From assembly GCA_012064415.1 (NCBI GenBank), contig SSNU01000096.1, positions 535,439-599,438 on the forward strand: a DNA stretch of 64,000 nt. The letters run 5' to 3'. The DNA comes from Gyrodactylus bullatarudis. Taxonomy: Eukaryota; Platyhelminthes; Monogenea; Gyrodactylidea; Gyrodactylidae. Below, one piece after another: positions 1 through 9,930 of this stretch. The translations under genes and the position numbers were made by a program. Position 1 is the stretch's first letter; each line of letters opens with the position of its first letter. Below the pieces are notes generated by a model. It was given only the letters and a program-made list of their open reading frames with translations. It did no database searches and was not told the DNA's origin.

Positions 1-744
1 CAATAAACCTGGTTGAAACAGCCGCATTGACCTCTCTTGCAAAGCCCTAAAGTATGAGCGGATGTATCCTTATGGATTAATTTTATGGCACATTTTGATA
101 AAAATTTAGAATTTTCTAAACTAAGCGTATTACTTATTAGTGAAAAACTAAAATAATTATAAATGGATAAAAATGCATACTTTGATGAGCCTTAAATGCA
201 TAAATTTTGTTCCATAACCGCATATTTTTTGAATAATTTTCTCGAGAAACAAAAGATCAAGACTATTAAATAGTCACTATTTTAATTCTATCGAGAAAAA
301 TCCCTTTACTTCTGAGTAGATCTTTTAATATACTAAAAATAGTAATTTATTCTATCGTTTGTATACTATTTTGCGATTTTTAAGCTACTATTTTTGAGGC
401 TCTGGTAATATTGTTTGGACCTACGTAATAACTGAGAATTTCCAATATAGACTTGATTTATAAACCAAGAGACATAAATCATTAATTACAATTATTCTAC
501 GAGTGATAAAATTTTGAATTTATAGCATTCGGAATTTACATCTTTTCCTTAAGGATCAAGATAAACTTGAAAAAATTGTTGATAAACATTCTTTATTGAA
601 GATTTACCAAGATCCTTTAGAAGAAATGTGCATTTAGTGATTTAATATATTCTCTAGCAGTTGACCATCATTAAGCAACAATGAATTTGGGATTAATCTA
701 AAAAAATTAAAGTTTACTCAAATTATTTGGAGGAAAATATATTG
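1..744. other. non-coding 3' flank of lectin-mucin gene A
   Basis: I see no gene here. On the minus strand, downstream of the gene A stop, an AATAAA polyadenylation signal reads at 592-597, about 150 nt past the stop. Near 396-415 is TTTTTGAGGCTC, which matches the right end of the small inverted-repeat element nested in the PLE at 44.0-44.5 kb, so a decayed copy of that element may be present. Confidence 0.5.
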
Positions 745-3624
745 TTATAATGATCTCGGCATATTAAGACATGGTATATCATCAGGAGTAATGTTACGAT
801 CTAATATAGAAGAGATTAGCAAAGGATTTAGTGTTGTTGAGACTGAGGTGGATGAAACTTCTGGTGCTGTTGGCAATGATGCATGCATTGTTGTTGGTAC
901 TTGGGCCTGTGTCGTTACTTCTGACGCTGTTGGCAATGGAGCAAACGTTGTTGGTACTGAGGCTTGAGTGGTTGTTTCTGGCGCTGTTGGCGATGCAGCG
1001 AACGTTGTTGATGTTACTTGAGCTAGTTTCGTTACTTCTGGCGCTGTTGCCAATGTAGTTGGCATTGTGGTTGGTACTGAGGCTTGAGTTGTTGTTTCTG
1101 GCGCAGTTGCAGATGGAGCGAACGTTGTTGTTGGTACATGGGCCTGTGTCGTTGTTTCTGGTGCTGTTGGCAATGGAGCTGGCATTGTAGTTGGTACTGA
1201 GGCTTGAGTGGTTGTTTCTGTTGCTGTTGGCAATGGAGCGAACGTTGTTGTTGGTACATGGGCCTGTGTCGTTACTTCTGGTAATGGAGCTGGCATTGTA
1301 GTTGGTACTTCACCCTGTGTCGTAGTTTCTGGTGCTGTTGGCAATGGAGCTGGCATTGTAGTTGCTACTTCACCCTGTGTCATTGTTTCTGGTGCTGTTG
1401 GCAATGGAGCAAACGTTGTTGTTGGTACTTGAGCCTGTGTCGTTACTTCTAAAGCTGTTGGCAATGGAGCTGGCATTGTAGTTGGTACTTCACCCTGTGT
1501 CGTAGTTTCTGGTGCTGATGGCAATGGAGCAAACGTTGTTGTTGGTACTTGAGCCTGTGTCGTTACTCCTAAAGCTGTTGGCAATGGAGCTGGCATTGTA
1601 GTTGGTACTGAGGCTTGTTTGGTTGTTTCTTGTGCTGTTGGCAATGGAGCGAACGTTGTTGTTGGTACTTCACCCTGTGTCGTTGTTTCTGGTGCTGTTG
1701 GCAATGGAGCTGGCATTGTAGTTGGTACTTCACCCTGTGTCGTAGTTTCTGGTGCTGATGGCAATGGAGCAAACGTTGTTGATGTTACTTGAGCCTGTGT
1801 CGTTACTTCTGGCGCTGTTGCCAATGTAGTTGGCATTGTGGTTGGTACTGAGGCTTGAGTTGTTGTTTCTGGCGCAGTTGCAGATGGAGCGAACGTTGTT
1901 GTTGGTACTTCACCCTGTGTCGTTGTTTTTGGTGATGATGGCAATGCAGCGAACGTTGTTGATGTTACTTGAGCTTGTTTCGTTACTTCTGGCGCAGTTG
2001 CAGATGGAGCAAACGTTGTTGTTGGTACTTCACCCTGTGTCGTTGTTTTTGGTGATGATGGCAATGCAGCGAACGTTGTTGATTTTACTTGAGGTTGTGT
2101 CGTTACTTCTGGCGCTGTTGCCAATGTAGTTGGCATTGTGGTTTGTACTGAGGCTTGAGTTGTTGTTTCTGGTGCTGTTGGCAATGAAGCAAACGTTGTT
2201 GTTGGTACTTCACCCTGTGTCGTTGTTTCTAGCGCTGTTGGCAATGGAGCTGGCATTGTGGTTGGTACTGAGGCTTGAGTTGTTGTTTCTGGTGCTGTTG
2301 GCAATGGAGCAAACGTTGTTGTTGGTACTTGAGCCTGTGTCGTTACTTCTGGTGCTGTTGCCAATGTAGTTGGCATTGTAGTTGGAACTGAGGCTTGAGT
2401 GGTTGTTTCTGGTGCTGTTGGCAATGGAGCAAACGTTGTTGTTGGTACATGGGCCTGTGTCGTTACTTCTGGTGCTGTTGGCAATGGAGCATGCATTGTA
2501 GTTGGTACTGAGGCTTGAGTGGTTGTTTCTGGCGCAGTTGCAGATGGAGCGAACGTTGTTGTTGGTACTTCACCCTGTGTCGTTGTTTCTGGTGCTGTTG
2601 GCAATGGAGCTGGCATTGTAGTTGGTACTTCACCCTGTGTCGTAGTTTCTGGTGCTGTTGGCAATGGAGCTGGCATTGTAGTTGCTACTTCACCCTGTGT
2701 CATTGTTTCTGGTGCTGTTGGCAATGGAGCTGGCATTGTAGTTGGTACTGAGGCTTGAGTGGTTGTTTCTGGTGCTGTTGGCAATGTAGCGAACGTTGTA
2801 GTTGCTACTTCACCCTGTGTCATTGTTTCTGGTGTTGTTGGCAATGGTGAAGAAGTTGTTGTTGGTACTTCACCCTGTGCCGTTGTTTCTGGTGCTGTTG
2901 GCAATGGAGCTGGCATTGTTGTTGGAACAGAAGTAGGCATTGATGTTGTTACTTGTCTTTGTGTCGTTACTTCTGATGCTGTTGGCAATGGATCGAACGT
3001 TGTTGTTGGTACTGAGGCTTGAGTTGTTGTTTCTGGTGCTGTTGGAATTGGTGCAGACGTTGTGTTTGGTAATGGAGCTGGCGTTGTTGGAGCAGGAGTT
3101 GTGGTTGGTATTTGAGCTGGCGTTGTTGGAGCAGGAGCTGTGGTTGGTACTGGAGCTGGCGTTGTTGGTGCTGGTGTCGTTGTAGTTGTTGTACTTTTCA
3201 AATTTTCTACTTTCTCTATCACAGAGGCCTCACAAACTCCCACGAACCTTTCGTTACACATTTCTCCCTCAAGACCTACATTAATTTGTGTTTGTATAGC
3301 CGCACAATTTCCTTCAACTCTTCCGAAATCACTATTTTCTAAAAATCTATCAACTTACTATTTCGCCAAATTGAATTTCGTGCTAACCCATAGAGAGGAA
3401 TTATCTACAATGGTTCTGGCTCCAACCCAACATCTATTATTAGAACCACAAGTTTTTCTTATTCTCTCTAATAATTTCGGATGTGGTACAGAGAGGCCCT
3501 TGTAACCATTCTCCCAACACCAGCTACTTGCATCACTCCAAGTCATGGCATTCGGCGTTAGGATATAGGGGGTCGCCTCGAATATCAAAAAAATTATCAG
3601 TATAAATACTTCGTAGATTTTCAT
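745..3624 (-). CDS. secreted C-type lectin-like/mucin-like protein A (2 exons)
   Basis: The model joins exon 1 (3624-3359) to exon 2 (3331-745) across a 27-nt intron (3358-3332; donor GTAAGT, acceptor TAG). It gives about 950 aa. Residues 1-18 form a signal peptide. About residues 25-125 are a short C-type lectin-like domain: MTWSDASSWC near the start, a CGSNNRC pair followed by WVGA, and a terminal EGEMCNERFVGVC. The rest is a Thr/Pro tail of about 38 imperfect 20-residue units (type PTTTFAPLPTAPETTTQ), which in known mucins is O-glycosylated. The CTLD lacks the QPD/EPN and WND sugar-binding motifs, so calcium-dependent sugar binding is not predicted. No transmembrane segment is visible; the protein ends with a unique 25-residue tail containing one Cys. 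The ATG at 3624 follows a TATA-like run. The acceptor AG nearer the donor was rejected because it creates a stop codon at the junction. Ligand and tissue are unknown. Confidence 0.82.
790..3190 (-). repeat. 60-bp tandem coding repeat array of gene A
   Basis: About 38-40 imperfect copies of a 60-bp unit encode 20-residue Thr/Pro blocks. The units alternate among subtypes: TTTFAPLP, TTMPAPLP, TQASVP, TQGEVP, TQAQVP. Blocks of several units recur (for example the order around 1300-1400 recurs near 2620-2740), suggesting unequal exchange of multi-unit segments. Units differ by substitutions and by one truncated unit near 1270-1300. Because the unit length is a multiple of three, the reading frame survives expansion and contraction. 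Confidence 0.9.
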
Positions 3625-3659
3625 CAATAATATTCCGATTAATTAAATCTAATCTGGCA

Positions 3660-3669
3660 TATATATATA
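3660..3669 (-). promoter_or_regulatory. TATA-like box of gene A
   Basis: A TATATATATA run on the minus strand lies about 36-45 nt upstream of the chosen ATG (3624). The spacing resembles that of the TATAAATA boxes of genes B and C (39 nt upstream of ATG), implying very short 5' untranslated leaders. Confidence 0.45.
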
Positions 3670-5002
3670 CTCCAGAATTCTCAGAAATTAATTACTTGTT
3701 AATTTGATCTTCTTATACTTTTAAAAGTAATCTATAATCGCCTCGAATAATTTAAGACTTCGAACTATGTATATATAAAAATTATTCAGAGTTTAAACCT
3801 CTTTTAAGAAAGTTTAAAATTATCAATATTAATTAGTCCAATCTTTTGATCGTAGGCCAAAGTGATGCGGCCATATTTCTCCACTCTAATTCACATAGTA
3901 TACACTAAAATGCTTATTATAATTGAACTTTCTTTACATTGCTTATATAAGGAAGCAAGGGAAAAGATTGAGCCCAAAACGATGTGACACAAGTTGAAAA
4001 AGAGATCATTTCTTGAAACATCAGAAGAAATGTGGCCCATTGAAGCAACTTATAAAAACCAATGTATGAAAAGAATTAAAAAAGAAAAATATAGATGACT
4101 GATTTTAACGAATAAATAAATTCTTATCGAACCATTTTTGCCATTTTCAACACCTCAGTATTGAAAGATATTCTAAATTTTATCAGTTGAAAATTTATGG
4201 TGAGCTTAACTGTTTTAGAATGATGAAGTGAAAGGAAAAAAACTCATGGGGATCCTCAAATTTGATTGGCTGATACTAATCTTAAATACTATTGGTCAGA
4301 TGGTGGTAGACCCCAAAAAAATATGAATAACAATCTGGTTTGATGAGCCATCATGACGGAATTTTAATGAAATTAGAATTGTAATACTCTCTTATATACC
4401 CATCTGAGACAAGTCCCCGAAAGCTGTACTTGATTCTGATTGGTCTACTCTCGTTGGCTGTTTCATTACCGTATATGAAATCAAGAAATTATCGACTAGA
4501 AACATATTTCAGTCTCAATTGTACGTTTATATTGATAATCTTTAAATTCAGTCTGATCAGCCTTTACTAATGATACAATTTTATTATTGATCAATGATGA
4601 TAAAATTTTTAATTACATGCAGGAAAAAGAAATTTGGAGGATTTGTGATGAAAAATAAATGTTTGATTTTCAGTTTTTTCAGGGGATTTGAAGTCTCATG
4701 AACACCTCAAATAAGGTGTTACGTTGATGAAAGCACAGATGGTTTCATCTGGAATCGAAGGAATCTTTCTTACATTACAATTATTTTGCTATGCATGATA
4801 TCAGACCGTTGTTTATCCAAATGTTTGGGGGGACTTACAGGGTCCTGTGAACGCATTACATGACAATACGAATATTAGTGACTCATTGCACAAGTAATGG
4901 GGATAATAGTCAGAAAGATTTTTTATTCTGATTTTTAATTTCAGGAAGATTTGTAAAGTTGCCTTCTGCAAATTCTATTTGAAATAGCTCTACTAAACAA
5001 TC
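3670..5002. other. no recognisable gene
   Basis: AT-rich sequence with stops in all frames. It probably contains the upstream region of gene A and unrecognised repeat debris. Nothing else could be supported. Confidence 0.4.
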
Positions 5003-5900
5003 ATGCCAGTTTCAGTCCAGTTTCACATAAAGTTGGCTTAGTAATTGGTCTAGGGAAGAGAATACGGAGGATTGCTAGTCCGGAAGAAATACCAAAAGAA
5101 ATAGAAACGGCGAAGTCTTGTTTAATGGAAAATGGTTATCCAGCCAAATTTGTGGACAAGTTCATCAATCAACCTTTGGTTAGAGATGAGGTTGTCAATA
5201 CAGAGGAAGGCGAGAAAACAGTTTTCATGAAACTTAACTTCAAAGGTGATGGTTTTAGTAATGATGTTAGGATAAGGCTCAATAATCTCATCGATCAACA
5301 TTATGACAATATACAATTGAAAATTGTATTCAAAACTCAGAGATTGTTCAGTTTAATCCATAAGGATTTACTTGACCCTCAAGAAAAGTCTCAATTTATC
5401 TACAAATTTCAGTGTGACTATGGTGCTTCGTATATAGGAAGTTGTCAACAAGATCTCATGATCACCTCAATAAAGATACTGCGGTGACCAGACATCTTAA
5501 AAACGAAAACCATTCTGCTTCAATTACTAATTTTTCTATTTTATACAAAAACCCAGGGGATGACAGCACAGATGTGTGGGTGAAGGAGAAATTCTTCATC
5601 AACAGGTATAAACCTAATTTGTGTGTTCAAAAGAATTATTCGTTTAATCTTCAATTTCTATTTCCACTCATGACTCTTATATTCTTTAACATTTACTATT
5701 TCTTTCAAAATTTGTAAATTATTATTTTTCATTCAAATTTAACTTTTATCATTTTCAAAGAGAGACCACTGATGATCCTTTAGAAATATGTAAGAAAATA
5801 TATTTAGAACCAAATGCGCATTTCTCAAGTATGTATTTAAGTGGATTTTCGGACGTTTTTGAACATCAACTGGAACGTAATAAAACAGTATGGAAATGAT
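5003..5900 (+). mobile_element. Penelope-like element, 3' fragment (PLE-1)
   Basis: The translation matches the C-terminal part of the PLE at 54.7-56.9 kb: KVGLVIGLGKRIRRIASPEE, then MENGYPAKFVDKFINQP, then FKTQRLFSLIHKDLL, ending in the start of a GIY-YIG endonuclease domain (FQCDYGASYIG). A frameshift near 5440 moves the rest of that domain (RHLKNENHSAS, then VWVKEKFFINRYKPN) into another frame, stopping near 5717. The 3' flank contains CTGATGA...GAAA (5769-5786) and then sequence equal to the 5' start of a PLE unit (TCGGACG near 5848), as expected of PLE terminal repeats. The copy is 5'-truncated and dead. Confidence 0.85.
5769..5800 (+). ncRNA. degenerate hammerhead-like core in PLE-1 terminal repeat
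   Basis: CTGATGA (5769-5775), a 7-nt spacer, then GAAA (5783-5786): the two conserved halves of a hammerhead catalytic core in the correct order. The spacer (TCCTTTA) is too short for a proper stem II. PLE terminal repeats are known in several animals to carry hammerhead ribozymes, so I read this as a relic. Confidence 0.4.
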
Positions 5901-6084
5901 CAGCAGAAAAATCTCTTTCGAAAGGTATTAATTTAGTTTAAAATTAATTTTTAGCCTATCTTTGGGTAAATATGTCTGCTTACAAGTAGTCACGATTTAA
6001 GAAAAAGATTTTTAAGGGGTAGAAATTAGGGGGATAACTTTTACCCAGTTATTAAAGAGGAAGTAGTGTAGTTCCCGGTGTCAG

Positions 6085-6545
6085 TCTTCTTCTTTTAAAT
6101 ATTTCTCAGAATCGATTGATCTTCTCTTCTAGTCAGTTTGACATCTAAGAAACTCAAAATACCATTAGATTCTCTTTCCATAGTAAAATCAATACAGATT
6201 CGGATGAAATGAATGAAAAATCATCTACTGATACGTTGGGTTTCATTAAAATAAAAGTGCAATCAACATATCAGTGTAATGATTGTTTCAGACATTTTAT
6301 TTAATTCAAACCAACCTAGAAAGATGTCTGCTAAAAGAAAACTAAGAGGTGAACCCATCTTTCTGGATGAATGCTTTTTTTTGAAACGATAACGGAACGT
6401 TTGAACAACAGATCCTAATGAGATTAGTGATTTCATTACTTTGCATTTCAAAACCTTCATGTTCATCAATGAAAGATTTAATAACAGATAATGTCTCCTC
6501 AATAGGTATACTTGGAAATAAAGAGCTTACCTCTAATATATATAT
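6085..6545 (-). mobile_element. Penelope-like element, reverse-transcriptase fragment (PLE-2)
   Basis: On the minus strand, broken frames match the RT core of the other PLE copies: an EEHEGFEMQSNEI-like segment, the motif-B region (MGSPLSFLLADIFLGWFELN), and the region after the catalytic box (MERESNGILSFLDVKLTR-like). Several frameshifts and stops are present. It corresponds to the part of PLE-6 at about 55.83-56.29 kb. Confidence 0.75.
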
Positions 6546-6604
6546 TTGTACTCCAATTTATGTTTTACTTTCTTCTATATTAATAAAATTTATAGGCGAG
6601 AGAT

Positions 6605-6885
6605 TATTTAGGCCATGGGAGTTGTAATGTGTGTACATGATTTTTCTGTTTACACATATTTGGATCCTCTTCTATTATGAAAAATTTTTCTCTTATTTTG
6701 AGGTCTATTAAATCATCCTCTGGGTTTTTGTAGATAATTTTGAAATTATTTTCATTTGCAAGACAACCGCATGTATTCAGATGTTTCTTTATCGATAAGC
6801 TGTTCCTGTTTAGGTGCTCATTTATTCTATATTTTAGTTTTCTTTTAATTCTTCCAACATATTTGGCTCCACATAATACTTTTAA
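6605..6885 (-). mobile_element. Penelope-like element, GIY-YIG fragment (PLE-3)
   Basis: The minus-strand translation includes LCGAKYVGRIKRKLKYRINE, then HLN, SIKKHLNTCGC and KIREKFFIIEEDPNMC. This is a GIY-YIG endonuclease module in the form usual for PLE C-termini (KYVG for YIG, then the R..EH motif). On the minus strand it lies upstream of PLE-2, the reverse of the order inside one element, so the two are separate copies or a tandem junction. Its sequence is diverged from PLE-1 and PLE-6, so it may be a second PLE lineage. Confidence 0.72.
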
Positions 6886-7201
6886 AAAAAATAGTATTTG
6901 GAAAGAATTTTTAAAAAATTCTATTCTTCTGGCAAGATAATAGGTTTTTTGAAAGAAAATTTACAAAACAATTTAATAATAGGAAGATTGAAGTCTCGAG
7001 CAAACCAATTTCGCTCAAAAAAACACAAAAATAAACCTGATGGAGATGAGTTTGAAAATTACTTAAGTATTTTTTAAACAAAAATAATTATAATAAAATT
7101 TAATTCTTAAAAAAAAGACTAATTAATTTCAATGAAATATTTTTTGGAGCTTTTGAAATTTGTAAAAGATTTTACTGTTCATCAAAGCACATGAATTCAT
7201 T
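6886..7201. other. 3' flank of gene B, no gene seen
   Basis: AT-rich. A minus-strand ATTAAA (rc of TTTAAT at about 7099-7104) lies roughly 100 nt past the gene B stop and could be its polyadenylation signal. Confidence 0.35.
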
Positions 7202-8893
7202 TTAAATAGTCAATAGTGGCGTAGTTGGTTCGAAGGTCGAAGATTCAGAAGCTGTTGGATATGGAGCTGGCATTGTAGTTGGTACTGAGGCTTGAGTGGT
7301 TGTTTCTGTTGCTGTTGGCAATGGAGCAAACGTTGTTGTTGGACCAGAAGTAGGCATTGTTGTTGGTACATGAGCCTGTGTCGTTACTTCTGGTGCTGTT
7401 GGCAATGGTGCAGAAGTTGTTGATGTTACTGGAGCCTGTGTCGTTACTTCTGGTGCTGTTGGCAATATAGCTGGCATTGTAGTTGGTACTGAGGCTTGAG
7501 TGGTTGTTTCTTGTGCTGTTGGCAATGGAGCGAACGTTGTTGTTGGTACATGGGCCTGTGTCGTTACTTCTGGTGCTGTTGGCAATGTAACCAACATTGT
7601 TGTTGGTACTGAGGCTTGTTCGGTTGTTTCTGTTGCTGTTGGCAATGGAGCGAACGTCGTTGTTGGTACTTGAGCCTGTGTCGTTACTTCTGGTGCTGTT
7701 GGCAATGGAGCTGGCATTGTAGTTGGTACTGAGGCTTGAGTGGTTGTTTCTGTTGCTGTTGGCAATGGAGCGAACGTTGTTGTTGGTACATGGGCCTGTG
7801 TCGTTACTTCTGGTGCTGTTGGCAATGTAGCTGGCATTGTAGTTGGTACTGAGGCTTGAGTGGTTGTTTCTTGTGCTGTTGGCAATGGAGCGAACGTTGT
7901 TGTTGGTACATGGGCCTGTGTCGTTACTTCTGGTGCTGTTGGCAATGAAACGAACGTTGTTGTTGGTACTGAGGCTTGAGTGGTTGTTTCTTGTGCTGTT
8001 GGCAATGGAGCGAACGTCGTTGTTGGTACTTGAGCCTGTGTCGTTACTTCTGGTGCTGTTGGCAATGGAGCTGGCATTGTAGTTTGTACTGAGGCTTGAG
8101 TGGTTGTTTCTTGTGCTGTTGGCAATGGAGCAGGCATTGTTGTTGGTACATGGGCCTGTGTCGTTACTTCTGGTGCTGTTGGCAATGTAACGAACGTTGT
8201 AGTTGGTACTGAGGCTTGAGTGGTCGTTTCTGTTGCTGTTGGCAATGGAGCAGAAGTTGTTGTTGTTACTTGAGCCTGTGTCGTTGTTTCTGGTGCTGTT
8301 GGCAATGGAGCTGGCATTGTTGTTGGTACTGAGGCTTGAGTGGTTGTTTCTGTTGCTGTTGGCAATGGAGCGAACGTTATTGTTGCTACTTGATCCTGTG
8401 TCGTTACTTCTGGTGTTGTTGGCTTTGGTGTCGTTGTCGTCCTGCTGGTCGTATATTTCCAATCTTTGAATTTCTCATTAATCGAATCCTCGCATACTCC
8501 GAAGTATCTCAAAGTGCAGTCTTCTGCATCCAATTTTCCTTCTTCAGCAACCGATGCTTTTGCCAAACCACAATCCCCATGTTTATTGTCAAAATTGCTA
8601 TTAAAGACTAATTATTTAATATCAACTTACTATCTTATCAAATTGTATCTCGTACTGACCCAAGTTGATGAGCCTGGTTTTACGGATCTAGCACCAACCC
8701 AACACCAATCCCTTCCGCAAGCATCCGATATAAATTCTAATAGTTTTGGACTTGGTACAGCCAAACCCTTGTATTTATTCTTCCTGCACCATTCATCTGC
8801 CTCATTCCAGTTCACACTATATGGAGTGATGACATATGAATATGCCTGATTTAATACAAGGCATACGATAACTAACGTGATATAAAGTTTCAT
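7202..8893 (-). CDS. secreted C-type lectin-like/mucin-like protein B (2 exons)
   Basis: Exon 1 (8893-8631) and exon 2 (8597-7202) join across a 33-nt intron (8630-8598; GTAAGT...TAG) in phase 2. The product is about 552 aa. A signal peptide (residues 1-19, ending near AYS) precedes a short CTLD: VNWNEADEWC, then CGRDWCWVGAR, HGDCG and DAEDCTLRYFGVCE. A Thr/Pro tail of about 19 20-residue units follows and ends in a short Ser/Thr segment. The sugar-binding QPD/WND motifs are missing. Gene B sits between A and C on the same strand and shares the signal peptide and promoter with C almost exactly. The likely role is a secreted, heavily O-glycosylated lectin-like mucin (inference). Confidence 0.85.
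7265..8440 (-). repeat. 60-bp/120-bp higher-order tandem repeat of gene B
   Basis: About 19 units of 60 bp are arranged as alternating pairs, giving a clear 120-bp (40-residue) period: one unit of type TTFAPLPTATETTTQASV followed by one of type TTMPAPLPTAPEVTTQAHV. The pairs are far more alike than adjacent units, so the 120-bp dimer has been the amplification unit. Gene A shows less regular alternation. Confidence 0.88.
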
Positions 8894-8995
8894 TCTTTTC
8901 CAATAGCATTCAATTATCTGCTAGTATTTATATGCTCAAAAAATTATTAAAATTGATTAACTTTCTTGATGATGTGCCACTTAATTCATTTTAGT
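8894..8995 (-). repeat. promoter block duplicated between genes B and C
   Basis: From the ATG out to about 100 bp upstream, gene B (8894-8995) and gene C (10939-11043) are nearly identical, including the TATA box, ATCTGCTAGTATT and the distal GATGATGTGCCACTTAATTC. Gene C has a small insertion near 10988. Similarity stops at about 8995/11043, marking the edge of the duplicated unit. Confidence 0.8.
8925..8932 (-). promoter_or_regulatory. TATA box of gene B
   Basis: TATAAATA on the minus strand, beginning 39 nt upstream of the ATG at 8893. It lies in a block shared with gene C (see 8915-8995). Transcription starting about 30 nt downstream would leave a leader of roughly 10 nt and would skip an out-of-frame upstream ATG. 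Confidence 0.6.
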
Positions 8996-9930
8996 TCATT
9001 ATATTTTTTCAGGGAAGCTTAAAAGATAATTTAATATTTAGCTTTTCTTGATGATATTGGGAAACTATGATTTTTACAAAAATTCCGATTTTTCATAATT
9101 TTCTGAGATTATTTTTGAAACCGATTTGTGAAAAGAAATTCGAAAAAAATAAGTCAGTTTAAATTTCGAGATGGCCCGATTATTTTTTGAAACATTGGTT
9201 CGAAATTTTTTTGTTGATTTCGAGATGTGAAAAGGATAAAACCTTTTTTTGTTCTCTTTTCAATGGGCCTAATCTTTAAAATTTATCTTGCCCATTACTA
9301 GGGTTTGCTCTGGAGAAAAAAATTCCATTCATATTGGTTGAAGAATGCCTCAAAATGACTTTGAAAAAACCAAAAATACTTGAAATATATACGAATCCTG
9401 TATTTTGAAAGACGGAAAGAATAATATTAGATAAAATAGAAAAGAAATTAGCCCATGATTTTTTAAAATACAAAACATATTCTTTTAACTTTGAAAATGC
9501 TTCAATTATACACTTGATCTACGGTTGAGTTTGGAGTTTGAACAAATTTCGAAGATTCAAAGCAATGGAATGCTCATTTTGGCTTAAAGGTCGCAATTTT
9601 CAAGAAAAAGTAAAATTTCTCCAGGTCAAAGAATAGTTTTATTTCAAAAGTTTTCTTAAACTTTAAAAAAATTACAAAGCTTATAAACTAATAATGATGC
9701 TCTCGAGTTGAGCCCCAAAGGAAATAAGCGACGAAATTTAATTCTAACAAGAATCTACATCTCAATTATGATATGATGATAGTTTTGGTTAAGGTAGATT
9801 TAACAGATCTAAAAATTTTCGATTCACATTATTATTTGTATTTCGAAGAAATTGTAAATCATTCATTTTATATAGTCTTAAAAATTTTAATTAAAATTGA
9901 ATCAGATGAGAGTTAGAAAAATTTCAATAT
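8996..9930. other. intergenic, no gene seen
   Basis: AT-rich spacer between genes C and B, read on both strands; no exon, RNA or clear repeat was recognised. Confidence 0.4.

Noticed and set aside
3339..3358. 20-nt intron for gene A using the nearer AG
   Set aside because: It produces a stop codon at the junction; the AG seven bases further gives an alignment matching genes B and C.
7245..8462. 405-codon alternative open frame (Asn/Ser-rich) overlapping gene B on the same strand
   Set aside because: The 60-bp repeat unit keeps any stop-free frame open across the array. The frame has no signal peptide and does not link to exon 1 in phase.
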